Assembly: GCF_902459555.1 (NCBI RefSeq)
Contig: NZ_CABPSM010000011.1
Span: forward strand, 62,001-126,000
Length of the DNA: 64,000 nucleotides
Reading direction: 5' to 3'
From: Pandoraea horticolens
GTDB taxonomy: Bacteria > Pseudomonadota > Gammaproteobacteria > Burkholderiales > Burkholderiaceae
Notes under the pieces: generated by a model
Database searches by the model: none
Seen by the model: only the letters and a program-made list of their open reading frames with translations
What the model was told of the DNA's origin: nothing
Shown: positions 52,666-62,800 of the stretch, in pieces
Layout of the letters: each line of letters opens with the position of its first letter
How positions within the stretch are numbered: the stretch's first letter is position 1
Program-made: the position numbers and the translations under genes

Positions 52666-55371
52666 ATGACCACCCGTAATCTGAGCCAGATGTTCCTGCC
52701 GAAATCGGTCGCCGTGATCGGCGCGTCCAATCGCGAGCGACGCGTGGGTACGACTGTGCTGCAAAACGTCATCGACGGGGGCTTCAAGGGGGATATTTAT
52801 CCGGTCAATCCGAAGTACTCGACGCTCGCGAATCTCCGCTGCTACCGCGACATCGCCTCGCTACCCCAAGCCCCCGATCTTGCCGTGATCTGCACGCCAC
52901 CGGCGACGGTGCCCGATCTCATCAGCGAACTCGGCGAGCGTGGCACGCGCGCCGTGGTGGTGCTGACCTCCGGGCTCGCGCGTGAGCGCGATCGTCAAGG
53001 TGTGACGTTGCAGGAGCGCATGCTCAAGAATGCCAAGCCGCACGTGCTTCGTATTCTCGGCCCGAATTGCATCGGACTGCTGAGTCCCTGTATCGGATTG
53101 AACGCCAGCTTCGCGCACATGGGTGCGCGCGCGGGCAAGCTCGCGTTCGTATCGCAATCGGGCGCACTCACCACGGCCGTGCTCGACTGGGCCGATGCCC
53201 GCGAAATCGGCTTCTCGCATTTCGTCTCGCTGGGCGACAGTGCGGACGTGGACTTCGGCGACATGCTCGACTATCTGGCGAGCGATCCCGGCACGGACGC
53301 CATCCTGATGTACATGGAATCGATTCGCGATGCGCGTAAATTCATGTCCGCCGCACGCTCGGCGGCGCGCAACAAGCCCGTGGTCGTCATCAAGTCGGGG
53401 CGTGTGCCTGAGGGGGCGCAGGCGGCGGCCTCGCACACGGGGGCGCTGGCCGGTTCGGACGACGTCTACGACGCGGCCATTCGTCGTGCCGGCATGTTGC
53501 GCGTGGATACGACAGATGAGTTGTTTGCCGCAGTCGAGACGCTCGCCCGGCTGCGCCCTTTCTTCGGCGACAAGCTGTCGATCATGACCAACGGCGGCGG
53601 TGCCGGGGTGATGGCGACCGACGCACTCGTGCTCGATGGCGGCAAGCTCGCCCATCTGAGCGACCACACGCGCGACGCCCTCGATGCCGCGTTGCCCAAG
53701 ACGCTCGGCCGCGTCAACCCGGTGGACATCGGTGGCGATGCGGATCTCGAACGTTACACGGCCACGCTGGCGGCGCTGTGCGAAGACCCCGAGACGGCGG
53801 CCGTGCTGTTCATTCAGGCCCCCACGGCGGTCATGCCGAGTCTGGACGTGGCGAACGCCCTTGCAGCGCTGCCCAAACCGTCGAAGAACGTATTCACCTG
53901 CTGGCTGGGCGGCGAGACGGCCGAGCGCGCACGCCGCATTTGCCGGGAAGCCGGGCTGCCGACATACGACACGCCGGAGAACGCCGCACGGGCGTTCCTC
54001 GAGGCCGTCAACTATCGACGCAACCAGTCGCTGCTGATGGAAACGCCGCCGTCGATTCCGCCGGGTTTTGCGCCTGACGTGGTGCGTGTGCGCACCATCA
54101 TCGACAGTGCGATGCGCGAGGGGCGGGCGTTGCTCTCCGAGCCCGAGGCAAAGGGCGTGCTGGCGGCATATGGCATTCCGGTGGTGGAGACGCTCGTCGC
54201 GCAAACGCCCGAGCAGGCGGGGGAGTTGGCGCAAGGCATAGGCTTTCCGGTCGCCGTCAAACTGATTTCACCGGACATCACGCATAAGTCGGACGTCGGC
54301 GGCGTGGTACTCAATATTGAAACGGCCGAGCAGGCGCGTGAGGCGGCGTGCCAGATTCACAAACGCGCACTGGCAGCGAGGCCGGATGCGCGCGTGACCG
54401 GTTATTCGGTGCAGCGCATGGCCAATGGGGCCGAAGCGTTCGAGTTGATCGTGGGTGTGGCGACCGATAGCGTGTTCGGCCCGATACTGTTGTTCGGTCA
54501 GGGCGGGACGGCCGTCGAAGTCATCGCCGATCGCACCATCGGTCTGCCGCCGCTGAACCTGAACCTTGCGCGCGATATGGTGGCGCGTGCGCGCGTGTCG
54601 AAGTTGCTCGCGGGCTATCGCAACCGGCCGGCGGCCGATCACGAGGCGATTTACCTCACGCTCGTCAAACTCTCGCAACTGGTGTGCGACGTGCCCGAGA
54701 TCGCCGAGCTGGACATCAATCCATTGTTCGCCGACGCCCAAGGGGTACTCGCGCTCGACGCCCGCATCGTGGCGCGCGCACCCGCATTGCCGGGGCATGG
54801 ACGTCTGGCGATCCGCCCGTATCCGCAGGAACTCGAAAGCACGGTCGATGCAGGCGGCAAGCCGGTACGTGTGCGTCCGATCCGGCCGGAGGACGAACTC
54901 GCGTACAACGTGTTCTTCCACACGCTCACGCCGCAGGACGTGCAGTTTCGCTATTTCGGTCTGATCAAGGACCTGTCGCATTCGCAGATGGCGCGCGTCA
55001 CGCAGATCGACTACGACCGTGCGATGACGTTCGTCGCCACGGAAAAGGACGAAGCGGGCAATACGCGCCTGCTCGGCGTGGTGCAGGCGCTGGCAGATCC
55101 CGACAACACGCTGGCTGAATTTTCGGTGACGGTCAGCCCGGCGGCGCAGGGGCGTGGCCTCGGGCGAGCGCTCATGGAACACATCATCGACTACAGTCGC
55201 AAGCGCGGAACTGGGGAACTCATCGGCTATGTGCTCACGGCAAATGCGCGTATGCTGACACTCGCTCGTCATCTCGGATTTGTCGAAGACAAGGAAATGG
55301 AGGCGGGCGTTCTTCATATCCGGCTGCCGCTGCAACAGACGGCGCAGGCGCAGGAGGCGCGCAGGGGGTGA
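52666..55371 (+). CDS. Pat-like acyl-CoA synthetase (NDP-forming) / GNAT acetyltransferase fusion
   Basis: A 901-residue protein. Residues 1-460 resemble the CoA-binding and succinyl-CoA-ligase-like domains ('LSQMFLPKSVAVIGASNRER', 'RILGPNCIGLLSP', 'SHTGALAGSDDVYDAA'). Residues about 490-710 are an ATP-grasp domain ('LLSEPEAKGVLAAYGIPVVE', 'AVKLISPDITHKSDVGGV'). The last 170 residues are a GNAT domain with the acetyl-CoA loop 'VSPAAQGRGLGRALMEHIID'. This is the Pat/YfiQ architecture, which acetylates lysines on acetyl-CoA synthetase and other proteins. The His of 'SHTGALAGSD' is present. Confidence 0.9.
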   Translation: MTTRNLSQMFLPKSVAVIGASNRERRVGTTVLQNVIDGGFKGDIYPVNPKYSTLANLRCYRDIASLPQAPDLAVICTPPATVPDLISELGERGTRAVVVLTSGLARERDRQGVTLQERMLKNAKPHVLRILGPNCIGLLSPCIGLNASFAHMGARAGKLAFVSQSGALTTAVLDWADAREIGFSHFVSLGDSADVDFGDMLDYLASDPGTDAILMYMESIRDARKFMSAARSAARNKPVVVIKSGRVPEGAQAAASHTGALAGSDDVYDAAIRRAGMLRVDTTDELFAAVETLARLRPFFGDKLSIMTNGGGAGVMATDALVLDGGKLAHLSDHTRDALDAALPKTLGRVNPVDIGGDADLERYTATLAALCEDPETAAVLFIQAPTAVMPSLDVANALAALPKPSKNVFTCWLGGETAERARRICREAGLPTYDTPENAARAFLEAVNYRRNQSLLMETPPSIPPGFAPDVVRVRTIIDSAMREGRALLSEPEAKGVLAAYGIPVVETLVAQTPEQAGELAQGIGFPVAVKLISPDITHKSDVGGVVLNIETAEQAREAACQIHKRALAARPDARVTGYSVQRMANGAEAFELIVGVATDSVFGPILLFGQGGTAVEVIADRTIGLPPLNLNLARDMVARARVSKLLAGYRNRPAADHEAIYLTLVKLSQLVCDVPEIAELDINPLFADAQGVLALDARIVARAPALPGHGRLAIRPYPQELESTVDAGGKPVRVRPIRPEDELAYNVFFHTLTPQDVQFRYFGLIKDLSHSQMARVTQIDYDRAMTFVATEKDEAGNTRLLGVVQALADPDNTLAEFSVTVSPAAQGRGLGRALMEHIIDYSRKRGTGELIGYVLTANARMLTLARHLGFVEDKEMEAGVLHIRLPLQQTAQAQEARRG

Positions 55372-55446
55372 CGGTGCTTGGCCGGCACGTCTCGCGCCCT
55401 TGTGCTCGCGCCGGGGGCAGGGCGGCCGCCTCGAACAGGAAGACGA

Positions 55447-56424
55447 ATGCTAGTGAATTGTGTGGCCTATGAGGATGGCCGCAAGATTGCCGACCTGAAC
55501 CCCGATGAAATCTCGGATTATCTCGAACGCCCCCGTTGCTTCGTCTGGGTGGCGCTCAAGGACCCCGGTCCAGGCGAACTCGCGCAGATGCAGCATGAAT
55601 TCGGCTTGCACGATCTCGCCGTCGAAGATGCGCAGCACGGTCACCAGCGTCCGAAAATCGAGCAGTACGGCGACTCGCTTTTCGCCGTGTTGCATGTGCT
55701 GAACAAAGACGCCGAAGGCGATTTCTCGACCGGCGAAGTGGCGATTTTCGCGGGACACAATTACGTGCTGTCGGTGCGCTCGAACGCCACGCAGGGGCTT
55801 GGCATCGTGCGTGCGCGTGCGGAGAGAGAGCCGTTGCTGTTGCGTCAGGGCTCGATCTTCGTACTCTATGCGCTCATGGACGCCATCGTCGACAGCTACT
55901 TCCCTGTGCTCGACGACCTCGAAGCACAACTCGAAGCGATCGAAGCGCAAATCTTCAAGCCGAACGAACCTTCGAAGGGCCGGGCGATCATCGAGGATCT
56001 CTATCAGCTCAAGCGCCGGCTCATCACACTTCAGCACGCTTGCGTGCCGCTGATGGAGGCCGTGAGCAAGCTGTTCGGTGCCATGGCCCCCAAGCTATGC
56101 GGCGGCATGCAGGAGTACTTCCGCGATGTGTTCGACCACCTTCAGCGCATTACGAAGAACATCGATTTACTGCGCGAAATGGTCACGACCGCGCTGTCGG
56201 TCAATCTGGGGATGATCTCGCTCTCGGAGAACGAGACGACCAAGCGGCTCGGGTCATTCGCCGCACTCTTCGCCGTGCCAACGATGATCGCGGGGATCTA
56301 CGGCATGAACTTTGCCGATATCCCCGAGCTGAAATTTCAATATGGCTACCCAGTGTGCGTTGCGGTGATGATCCTCATCGACTCGGTGCTGTTCCTGAAA
56401 TTCCGCAAGGCCGGCTGGTTATGA
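55447..56424 (+). CDS. CorA-family magnesium/cobalt transporter
   Basis: A 325-residue inner-membrane transporter. The cytoplasmic domain begins MLVNCVAYEDGRKIADLNPD and has the long helix 'LEAIEAQIFKPNEPSKGRAI'. Two C-terminal membrane segments follow, the first ending with IYGMNFADIPEL, which carries the G-M-N selectivity motif. The end 'FLKFRKAGWL' is positively charged as usual. ATG 55447 gives the family N-terminus; it sits 75 bases after the Pat-like gene. Confidence 0.93.
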   Translation: MLVNCVAYEDGRKIADLNPDEISDYLERPRCFVWVALKDPGPGELAQMQHEFGLHDLAVEDAQHGHQRPKIEQYGDSLFAVLHVLNKDAEGDFSTGEVAIFAGHNYVLSVRSNATQGLGIVRARAEREPLLLRQGSIFVLYALMDAIVDSYFPVLDDLEAQLEAIEAQIFKPNEPSKGRAIIEDLYQLKRRLITLQHACVPLMEAVSKLFGAMAPKLCGGMQEYFRDVFDHLQRITKNIDLLREMVTTALSVNLGMISLSENETTKRLGSFAALFAVPTMIAGIYGMNFADIPELKFQYGYPVCVAVMILIDSVLFLKFRKAGWL

Positions 56425-56504
56425 CGTGCCACGCGATGCAAGTTCTGCTGAACGACGTTTCGTCGCGCTGAAGCCCGGCAGTTTATATGTCGGGCGCATG
56501 TCCT

Positions 56505-56875
56505 GAGGGGCACCGCTCGAAGGCTTGTTGCTGGCTGATATGGGCGCGGTGTCATTCTGGTCGACGACATCGCCAACGATAGCTCGGGCACGCCGGGAGA
56601 GCCGGCGCAGTTTGCTTGCGGCGTAACACTTCGGCATGGGTCTGGACGGGCAGGCCCATTGGCGGGCCATCTGTGCGCTGGTGCATCGCGTCGATTTGCT
56701 CGACGATCCGAGATTTGCCAACGCTCGCGAGCGAGCCCGTCATCGGGCCGCCCTGCGCGATGTGCTTGAAGCGGTGTTCGTGCTCGAAGATCGCGGGGTC
56801 TGGTCTGCCCGGCAGCACGCCGGGTGTTCCGGGCGCGAAACCGGCGAAAAGTCGCTGATTCTTTTCATCTTCCGA
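56505..56875 (+). pseudogene. Remnant of a CaiB/BaiF (family III) CoA-transferase
   Basis: A short stretch near 56505-56540 translates as PLEGLLLADMGA, resembling the N-terminal 'PL-G...LLADMGA' of family III CoA-transferases. After stops, another stretch (56634-56830) reads 'HWRAICALVHRVDLLDDPRFA' split here as HWRAICALV and DLLDDPRFANARERARHRAA, matching the central region of the same family. 'PGVPGAKPAK' then appears in a different frame. Most of the gene between these pieces is deleted and at least one frameshift is present. Function is lost. Confidence 0.5.
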
Positions 56876-56975
56876 TAATTTCATTAGTGTCGCCCATTTT
56901 TGCCCGGCAATCCGACACGATGGTGTTGGCATCATTGCCCATCTCGCCGCCTAACACACGCCTTTGCGCCCGACG

Positions 56976-56992
56976 GCCCCGCCGGGCGGGGC
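56976..56992 (+). terminator. GC-rich hairpin
   Basis: GCCCCG and CGGGGC form a 6-bp stem around CCGGG, followed by TTCT. It may be a terminator left from the decayed gene. The T-run is poor. Confidence 0.35.
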
Positions 56993-57015
56993 TTCTCGGA
57001 TGTTTGTAATTTCTA

Positions 57016-57021
57016 TATAAT
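57016..57021 (+). promoter_or_regulatory. Candidate -10 element of the TauE/SafE gene
   Basis: A perfect TATAAT lies 17 bases before the ATG at 57038, inside an AT-rich stretch. No good -35 is visible. The close spacing implies a very short leader. Confidence 0.4.
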
Positions 57022-57037
57022 CCAGCGTCATAAGCAT

Positions 57038-57940
57038 ATGACTAATAGTGATTTGGATGACGGGTCACTTTCTGCCGGATTTCCGCCCATGTTCCCCGAA
57101 CTCTCGAGTGCTTCGCCGATGGCCGCCTTGCTGGGCGCTGCGGTCGGTCTCGTATTGGGATTGACTGGTGCGGGCGGCGGGATTTTCGCTGTGCCCGCAC
57201 TTGTCTTCGGCCTTGGATGGGGGGTGCCGCAGGCTGGGCCGGTCGCCTTGCTCGCTGTGGGTGTAAGCGCTGCCGTTGGCAGTGCTCAGGGCTTGCGTGC
57301 CGGACTCGTGCGCTACCGTGCTGCGGCGCTGATGGCCGGAATCGGCGTATGTGTTGCACCGCTCGGCGCATGGATGGAGCACCGCTTGCCCGAGCGTTGG
57401 CTCGTGGGGCTCTTCGCTGTCGCCATGCTCATCGTTGCCGCACGTATGTATCGTGCGTCGCGCGGTGGCGGTGCGAGTGCAGGCAAGGTGGCTGGCAACG
57501 GGGAGTCGGCCAACTGCCCGCCGTTGCCGCCGTGTCGTCTGAACCCCGCAACGGGGAGGTTGCATTGGACGCGGCGAGTCGCGGGCACGCTTGGCACGAT
57601 CGGTGCGGTGTCGGGGTTCGCGTCCGGGCTGCTGGGGGTGGGCGGCGGATTTGTGATCGTCCCCGCGTTGCGGCGCTTCACCGATATCACGGTGCACGGC
57701 GTCGTGGCGACATCGCTTTTCGTCATTGCACTGATTTCTGCGGGAACCGTTGTCAACGCATGGTGGAACGGCATGCACCCAGGTACCCAGGGATGGATGT
57801 TCGTGGCAGGTGCCATCGTCGGCATGCTGCTCGGACGTGCTCTCGCACCGCGTCTCGCTGCATCGAAACTGCAGCGGCTTTTCTCAATGCTCATGGCTGC
57901 CGTCGCGCTTGGCATGTTTGCAAAAGCCTTTGGCGCCTGA
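57038..57940 (+). CDS. Sulfite exporter TauE/SafE family permease
   Basis: A 300-residue membrane protein with about eight helices in two halves. Each half begins with the family's Gly-rich motif: 'AAVGLVLGLTGAGGGIFAVP' near residue 33 and 'SGFASGLLGVGGGFVIVPAL' near residue 190. A charged loop with Pro/Cys (ANCPPLPPCRLNP) joins the halves. It probably exports a sulfur-containing or organic anion. The ATG at 57038 lies 17 bases after a TATAAT; an internal Met at residue 18 is possible. Confidence 0.88.
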   Translation: MTNSDLDDGSLSAGFPPMFPELSSASPMAALLGAAVGLVLGLTGAGGGIFAVPALVFGLGWGVPQAGPVALLAVGVSAAVGSAQGLRAGLVRYRAAALMAGIGVCVAPLGAWMEHRLPERWLVGLFAVAMLIVAARMYRASRGGGASAGKVAGNGESANCPPLPPCRLNPATGRLHWTRRVAGTLGTIGAVSGFASGLLGVGGGFVIVPALRRFTDITVHGVVATSLFVIALISAGTVVNAWWNGMHPGTQGWMFVAGAIVGMLLGRALAPRLAASKLQRLFSMLMAAVALGMFAKAFGA

Positions 57941-58348
57941 AGTCTTCAGTAGTGCCGGGGCCATCCCGGGGCACTTACGACGTTCTCCAGAATCTCCACG
58001 TCATCCGAGTGACGCTCTGTATCCCGTGAATTTACGCGCCTTTTCGTGTACTGATGGCGGTTGACACGCGCGCGGCGTATTGAATGAATCTTTTGGTCAT
58101 TCGTCTGTCCATTTAAACGTGGCATATGCGTGGGCGGTACGTGATTCGGGTTGTTTCCGCATAAAACCGCCGCATCTTGCGGGTGTCATGTGAGGTGCAC
58201 CAGGTAATCCGCCTAATTTGATCTAGGATATTTCCTATAAGCAGATCCAAAACGGCTGGATTTTGTAGATTTATCCTATATTTCTGCTGGTCGCAAAACG
58301 ACGCGTGACGTCGATGTGTCACGCAGCGAGGCGAGTGACTTTGCATTG
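57941..58348. other. 408-base AT-rich region upstream of the lipoprotein gene
   Basis: No gene is seen. A hairpin AGTGCC...GGCACT (57951-57975) may end the TauE transcript. From 58120 to 58300 the sequence is clearly AT-richer than the rest of the window and holds heptad-like regulator sites (58224-58237 and 58272-58278). Confidence 0.6.
58224..58237. promoter_or_regulatory. RcsAB-box / paired BvgA-heptad-like site
   Basis: TAGGATATTTCCTA is a near-perfect inverted repeat. It matches the RcsAB consensus TAAGAATATTCCTA at 10 of 14 positions (mismatches mostly central) and equals two inverted heptads of the BvgA type (TATCCTA / TTTCCTA). It is flanked by GATCT...AGATC. Another heptad TATCCTA lies at 58272-58278. 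Both consensuses are recalled, not searched. Confidence 0.5.
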
Positions 58349-58924
58349 ATGACCACGACACACGTTGACTCTCTTCCGTCTTTCTTATGCCGTTGCCTGA
58401 GCGTGAGGCAAGTCACGGGGCGGCGCGCCGGCGTCACGCTGGCAAACCTGAGCGGTGTTGTTGCTATCGTCTTGCTCACGGGGTGTAGCGAGTACAAGGC
58501 GTCGGCGGCGACTGTATCGGGTGCGGCGAACGAGTCGGAAAGTACCGGCGCGTCGCTCGCCGAGGCTGTACAAACGGTGACGCCGCCGCGTGAAGTCGAA
58601 GTGCGAATGCGGCCGGTGGCGGCGGCGGTCGCGATGAGCGGCACGCCGCAAGTCGGCCGCGTAGTCAGTGGGACGTATCGATGGATGGCGGATTGGCCTG
58701 AGACCGGTACGGTGCATCTTTGGGAGGCGGCGTCCGGGCCGACACGCATTCGTGTTGTCGGACGAGCCCGCGAAATGATGCCGTCGGCAGGGTTGCGCGG
58801 TGTGCGTATTCGTTATTGCGTCAAACCGGTCATCGGCGAGGGAACCTCGCGACTCACGGGACATAAGACGTGCTCCGCGTGGACGACGGTAGACCATCCA
58901 AGAGCGGCTGAGGCCGCCGGGTAA
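58349..58924 (+). CDS. Putative outer-membrane lipoprotein of unknown function beside the two-component genes
   Basis: A 191-residue protein. A basic segment (RQVTGRRAG) and hydrophobic stretch end in the lipobox LLTGC (Cys about 48), an unusually late position, so the true start may be internal. The mature part has 'PREVEVRMRPVAAAVAMSG', a beta-rich 'VHLWEAASGPTRIRVVGRA' and two cysteines in VRIRYCVKPVIGEG and GHKTCSAWTTV that could form a disulfide. No known family is recognised. It lies 223 bases before an RcsB-like regulator and behind an RcsB-like site. Confidence 0.65.
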   Translation: MTTTHVDSLPSFLCRCLSVRQVTGRRAGVTLANLSGVVAIVLLTGCSEYKASAATVSGAANESESTGASLAEAVQTVTPPREVEVRMRPVAAAVAMSGTPQVGRVVSGTYRWMADWPETGTVHLWEAASGPTRIRVVGRAREMMPSAGLRGVRIRYCVKPVIGEGTSRLTGHKTCSAWTTVDHPRAAEAAG

Positions 58925-59018
58925 CGATCAGTGCCGGTGGATCGACCCCGGAGCGCGTGGCGGAGACGGCGATGCGTCGGACTGTCAGGTCCCGCAAAGG
59001 TCGCACAGTAACAAACGA

Positions 59019-59036
59019 GGTCACGCTTTCGTGACC
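59019..59036. repeat. Hairpin/palindrome upstream of the response regulator
   Basis: GGTCACG and CGTGACC form a perfect 7-bp inverted repeat with a CTTT loop, 112 bases before the response regulator ATG. It may be an operator or an mRNA hairpin. Confidence 0.4.
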
Positions 59037-59147
59037 AATGCGTGTGTCGACTCGACGCACATTCCTCTTTTGGGAAGCCATGACGCGTAGACACGGCGAA
59101 GGATCGCGCGCGCCCACGGCTGACTTCTTTTAAAAGGATTCTGCAAA

Positions 59148-59822
59148 ATGATGGTAAAAATTCTTATCGCGGATGATCACCCGATTATCGCCTCCACGCT
59201 GCGTGAAATGCTCTCGCCGGACCCCGGCTTTCATGTGCTGCCCCCCGTTACCAACTCGACGGAACTCTTCAAGGCATTGGAGACCAATTCGGTCGATGTG
59301 CTGATTACCGACTACTGTATGCCCGGCGGGACCTTCGGTGATGGCCTGGTCATGATCAACCGCGTGCGCCGCAAATACCCAGACGTAAAGATCATCGTGT
59401 TCACGTCGATCGAACAGCCGGCCATCATCCACGCGCTCGACAGTTGCGGCGTGCTGGGGGTGATGACGAAGTCCGACGACCTGCGCGAAATCACCGTGTG
59501 CGTGGAGCGTTGCCGACGCGGCATGAGCTATCGCGGCGGGCGAGCCGAGCAGATTCTCGAAGAGCAGATGCGCCGCAAACCGACCGCGCGCCGTCCGCTG
59601 TCGCCCAAGGAAATGGAAGTGCTGCGTATGTATCTGGATGGCCTGAACGTGTCGCAGATTGCCGACGCACTCAAGCGTTCCGCCAAGACCATCAACAACC
59701 AGAAGCGGATGGCGATGAGTAAGCTCGGTTGCCGCACGGACATGGAGTTGTTCAAGCTCCACGTATCGAGCCCCGTACAGTTTTCGCGCGACGGCGAAGT
59801 CGAAGCGCCGAGTGCTGTCTGA
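59148..59822 (+). CDS. RcsB-like response regulator (NarL/FixJ family)
   Basis: A 224-residue regulator. The receiver has KILIADDHPIIASTLREML with the acidic pair, phospho-Asp in VLITDYCMPGGTFGDGLVMI and Lys in VMTKSDDLREI. The 'MPG..FGDG' and 'YPDVKIIVFTSIEQPAI' stretches match RcsB more closely than NarL. The C-terminal LuxR-type HTH reads LSPKEMEVLRMYLDGLNVSQ then AKTINNQKRMAMSKLGC, again very like RcsB ('TISSQKKSAMMKLG'). AAAGGA precedes the ATG. It lies 29 bases before the hybrid kinase and is its likely partner. Confidence 0.87.
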   Translation: MMVKILIADDHPIIASTLREMLSPDPGFHVLPPVTNSTELFKALETNSVDVLITDYCMPGGTFGDGLVMINRVRRKYPDVKIIVFTSIEQPAIIHALDSCGVLGVMTKSDDLREITVCVERCRRGMSYRGGRAEQILEEQMRRKPTARRPLSPKEMEVLRMYLDGLNVSQIADALKRSAKTINNQKRMAMSKLGCRTDMELFKLHVSSPVQFSRDGEVEAPSAV

Positions 59823-59851
59823 GTTCGTCTCGATACCGGACGCTGGAGCCT

Positions 59852-62800
59852 ATGACCGACAGAACGATGACGCGTGACATCGCGATTGCCGGCCGCCTGC
59901 TCCGTAGCGGCGGCCTGTTGGCATTGCTTTTCGGCTTGTCTGTCTGGGCTGCGGCAGTTTCCTATGGGTTGTTCGGCATGGTCTGGCAAGGTGCCCAGAA
60001 GACGGCGGCCTTTTTTTCGACCGTTGGCCATGAGGTTCGCGATGTCGAGATTTTCAACGAGCAGGCCAGCATCATGGCGCAAGCCACGCTGGCGAGTTCG
60101 GTTCGCCCCGGAGGCGTGACACAATCGCTTACCGATCGAATTCTGACGCCGCTGCTCGCGATGCCTGTCGGCACCGCAAAGCGCGTTTCCGGCGCAGGAT
60201 GGGACGACGAATTCCAGATCGTCAAATTGGCAAATATCCCGCCCGAGCGTGCGGAGGTATTGGCACGACTCTCGCTCCGGCTCATGAATCTCGACGCCAA
60301 TTTCTGGAGCGCGCTCGGCGGCCAGGATGAAACCTTCATCCTCTCTGCGGACGGCGCTTTTGCCGCGTATCGGACGGCCACCGACATGCCGGCCGTCAGC
60401 GCTGACGGTCTCGCGCGGGACGCGCAGACGATGCTCTCCGAGATCAACAAGGTCGAGCGTTACGCGGCGCGCGTGCATGCCGGCAACGACGGTCCGTTCT
60501 GGACCTACAACTACGAAAATTCCATCACGCACTCGACGGTCGTTTCGAGCTTCGTACCGATCCGCGATCTCGATGGGCATCTCATGCTCTATGTCGGCAC
60601 CAGTATGGCGCCCGACAGGATCATTCCCCCTCGTCTGCGAACGTTAGAGCACACGGGCGAAGCGCTCCAACTGGTGTCGCCCGACGGGTTCGCCGTGGCG
60701 AGCGCCGGGGCACCGCTCTCACCCTTGGGACATCTGCGTACCCTTGTCACATTGCCGATGTTTGGCGATGCGCAAATGGTTTTGCGCTACGACGGTGAGC
60801 GCGTGGTTTTCGAGCGCCATCTCGCTTCGTCGCCATGGTATGTGCGCTATGCTGTACGGCCGATAGACCTGCTGCAGCAAAGCGCATCGTTATTTATCGG
60901 TGCCACGTTGCTGCTGTTTCTCTATGCGGCCGGGATCTTCGCGGGAATGCGCTACATGCGTCAGCGCATTATCGAACCTGCAAGTCGACGTACGACGGCA
61001 CTTCTCGAGCGGGATGCCTTCACGCAAACACTGATCGAGACGGCCCCCGTCGGCATGGCGATCATCGATCCGTTCGAGCCGGCCGTGGTCATGAGCAATC
61101 CGGCGTACGCCGGCACTGTCGATCTGCTGCGGCAATTGGGCGACGGCGAGTTGGCGCGTATGTACCGGCAACTGCACAGCGGTGTGGTTGTGCGTCCGGT
61201 ACGGCGCTTGCTGAGTGCGCTCGATGACGCCGGCGAGCGTCACTATGCGGTGAGCCTCGTTGATACGGTCTTTCGCGAGCAGCCGGTGCTGATCTGCACG
61301 CTGTCGGACGTCACCGAGCAACGCCGCTTTGAGCTTGAGCAACGCAAGGCGCGTCTTGCTGCCGAGAGTGCCAACCGCGCCAAGGACGTCTTCCTGACGA
61401 CGGTAAGCCACGAAATGCGTACACCGCTGTATGGCACGCTGGCCTCGATCGAGCTGTTGAGCGCCCAGAATCTGGGCGACGAACATCGCTATTACGTTGA
61501 TGTGATGGAAAGCTCGACGCGTAATCTGCTCGATCTCATCAACGATCTGCTCGACTACTCGCGAATTCAGGTTGGCCGTTTCGAGCTGAATTCCCGCGAT
61601 TGCTCGCTCCTCAAGGAGCTTGAAGCGGTTGGCCTGTCGTTCACGGGGCGTGCGCGATTGCAGGGACTCACGCTCGACTGGATGATCGATCCTCAACTCG
61701 CTCGTCCAGTGCACACCGACGCCCTGCGGCTGGGGCAAGTCGTGACGAATCTCGTCGGCAACGCCATCAAATTCACGGAGAAAGGCCACGTTGCCTTCAG
61801 TGCGATGGTCACGCACGTCGACACGCAGGGCTGCGACGTGGTCTTTACGGTGAGCGATAGCGGTGTGGGGATTGCGGCGGCCGATCTGGCCGACTTGTTC
61901 CGGCCATTCGGCAAGAGCACCAATGAGACAGGCATGCAGCATGGCACCGGGCTGGGGCTGGCGATTTCGCATCAGTTTGTCGGTATGCTCGGCGGGGTAT
62001 TGCAGGTCGAGAGTCAGGAAGGGGCGGGCACCACGATGCGCTTCTCGCTTCATCTGCCCTGGACACCGAAAAGCGAGTCGACGTTGGCTCCCCTGACGGG
62101 AGAGACGTTCGCCTATGTCAGCGTGCTTGTTCGCCGTCACTGGTATCTCGACGCGCTGATTCGCCGGGCCGGCTACGAGCCGGTCAGGTATGACGACGCC
62201 GTGACATGGTCCTCTGGTAGCGGCCGCGTGCAGGATGCAGGTCTGCTCATGTTCGCTGACGAGTGGCCGGTACGCGGCATGGCGGGGGCAGAGGTTTATC
62301 TGCTGCGTGCGACCCCTGTCGATCGCTTGGCCGGTAGCGCTTTCGCCTGGCCCCGCGACATTGCATTGTTCCAGCAGGCGGAGCTTTGGGACGCCCTTGG
62401 CACGGTGCCGTCGCCGGGGCATGGCGAGAGCGAACTGCCGGCCACGACGAGTGCGCGTGCGCGCGTCAAACCGCTTGCGGGTTGGTACGTGCTCGTGGCG
62501 GATGATCATCCGATCAGCGGCATGTTGCTGTCGCGCCAGTTGGAAGGGCTCGGGGCGATGGTCGATTGTTATCACGATCCGCGTGAGGCGCTGGAGGCGT
62601 TCGACGCGGAATCGCACATGCTGGTGATCACCGACGCCAACATGCCGCATCTCTCCGGGCATGCGTTGGCGACGGAAATCAAGGCACATGCGCCACACGT
62701 GCCGGTGGTGGCGGCGACGGCCGATGTCACGTTGCGTCACGACCGCGAGGCGAACTCCCCGTTCGACGCCGTCGTCTACAAGCCTGTCGATGCTCGTTCG

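Larger units (their letters stand above)
56425..57037. other. 613-base gap with decayed coding sequence
   Basis: Between corA and the TauE-like exporter there is no intact gene. It contains the CoA-transferase remnant (56505-56875), a GC-rich hairpin (56976-56992) and a -10-like hexamer (57016-57021). Confidence 0.6.

Noticed and set aside
52861-54234. 457-codon minus-strand open frame
   Set aside because: Antisense to the Pat-like gene with no recognisable domain.
58150-58185. Minus-strand terminator-like CCGCA...TGCGG followed by TTTT
   Set aside because: No minus-strand gene lies upstream of it that it could terminate.
60890-62740. 616-codon minus-strand open frame
   Set aside because: Antisense to the hybrid kinase catalytic core; composition and lack of motifs mark it as a shadow.
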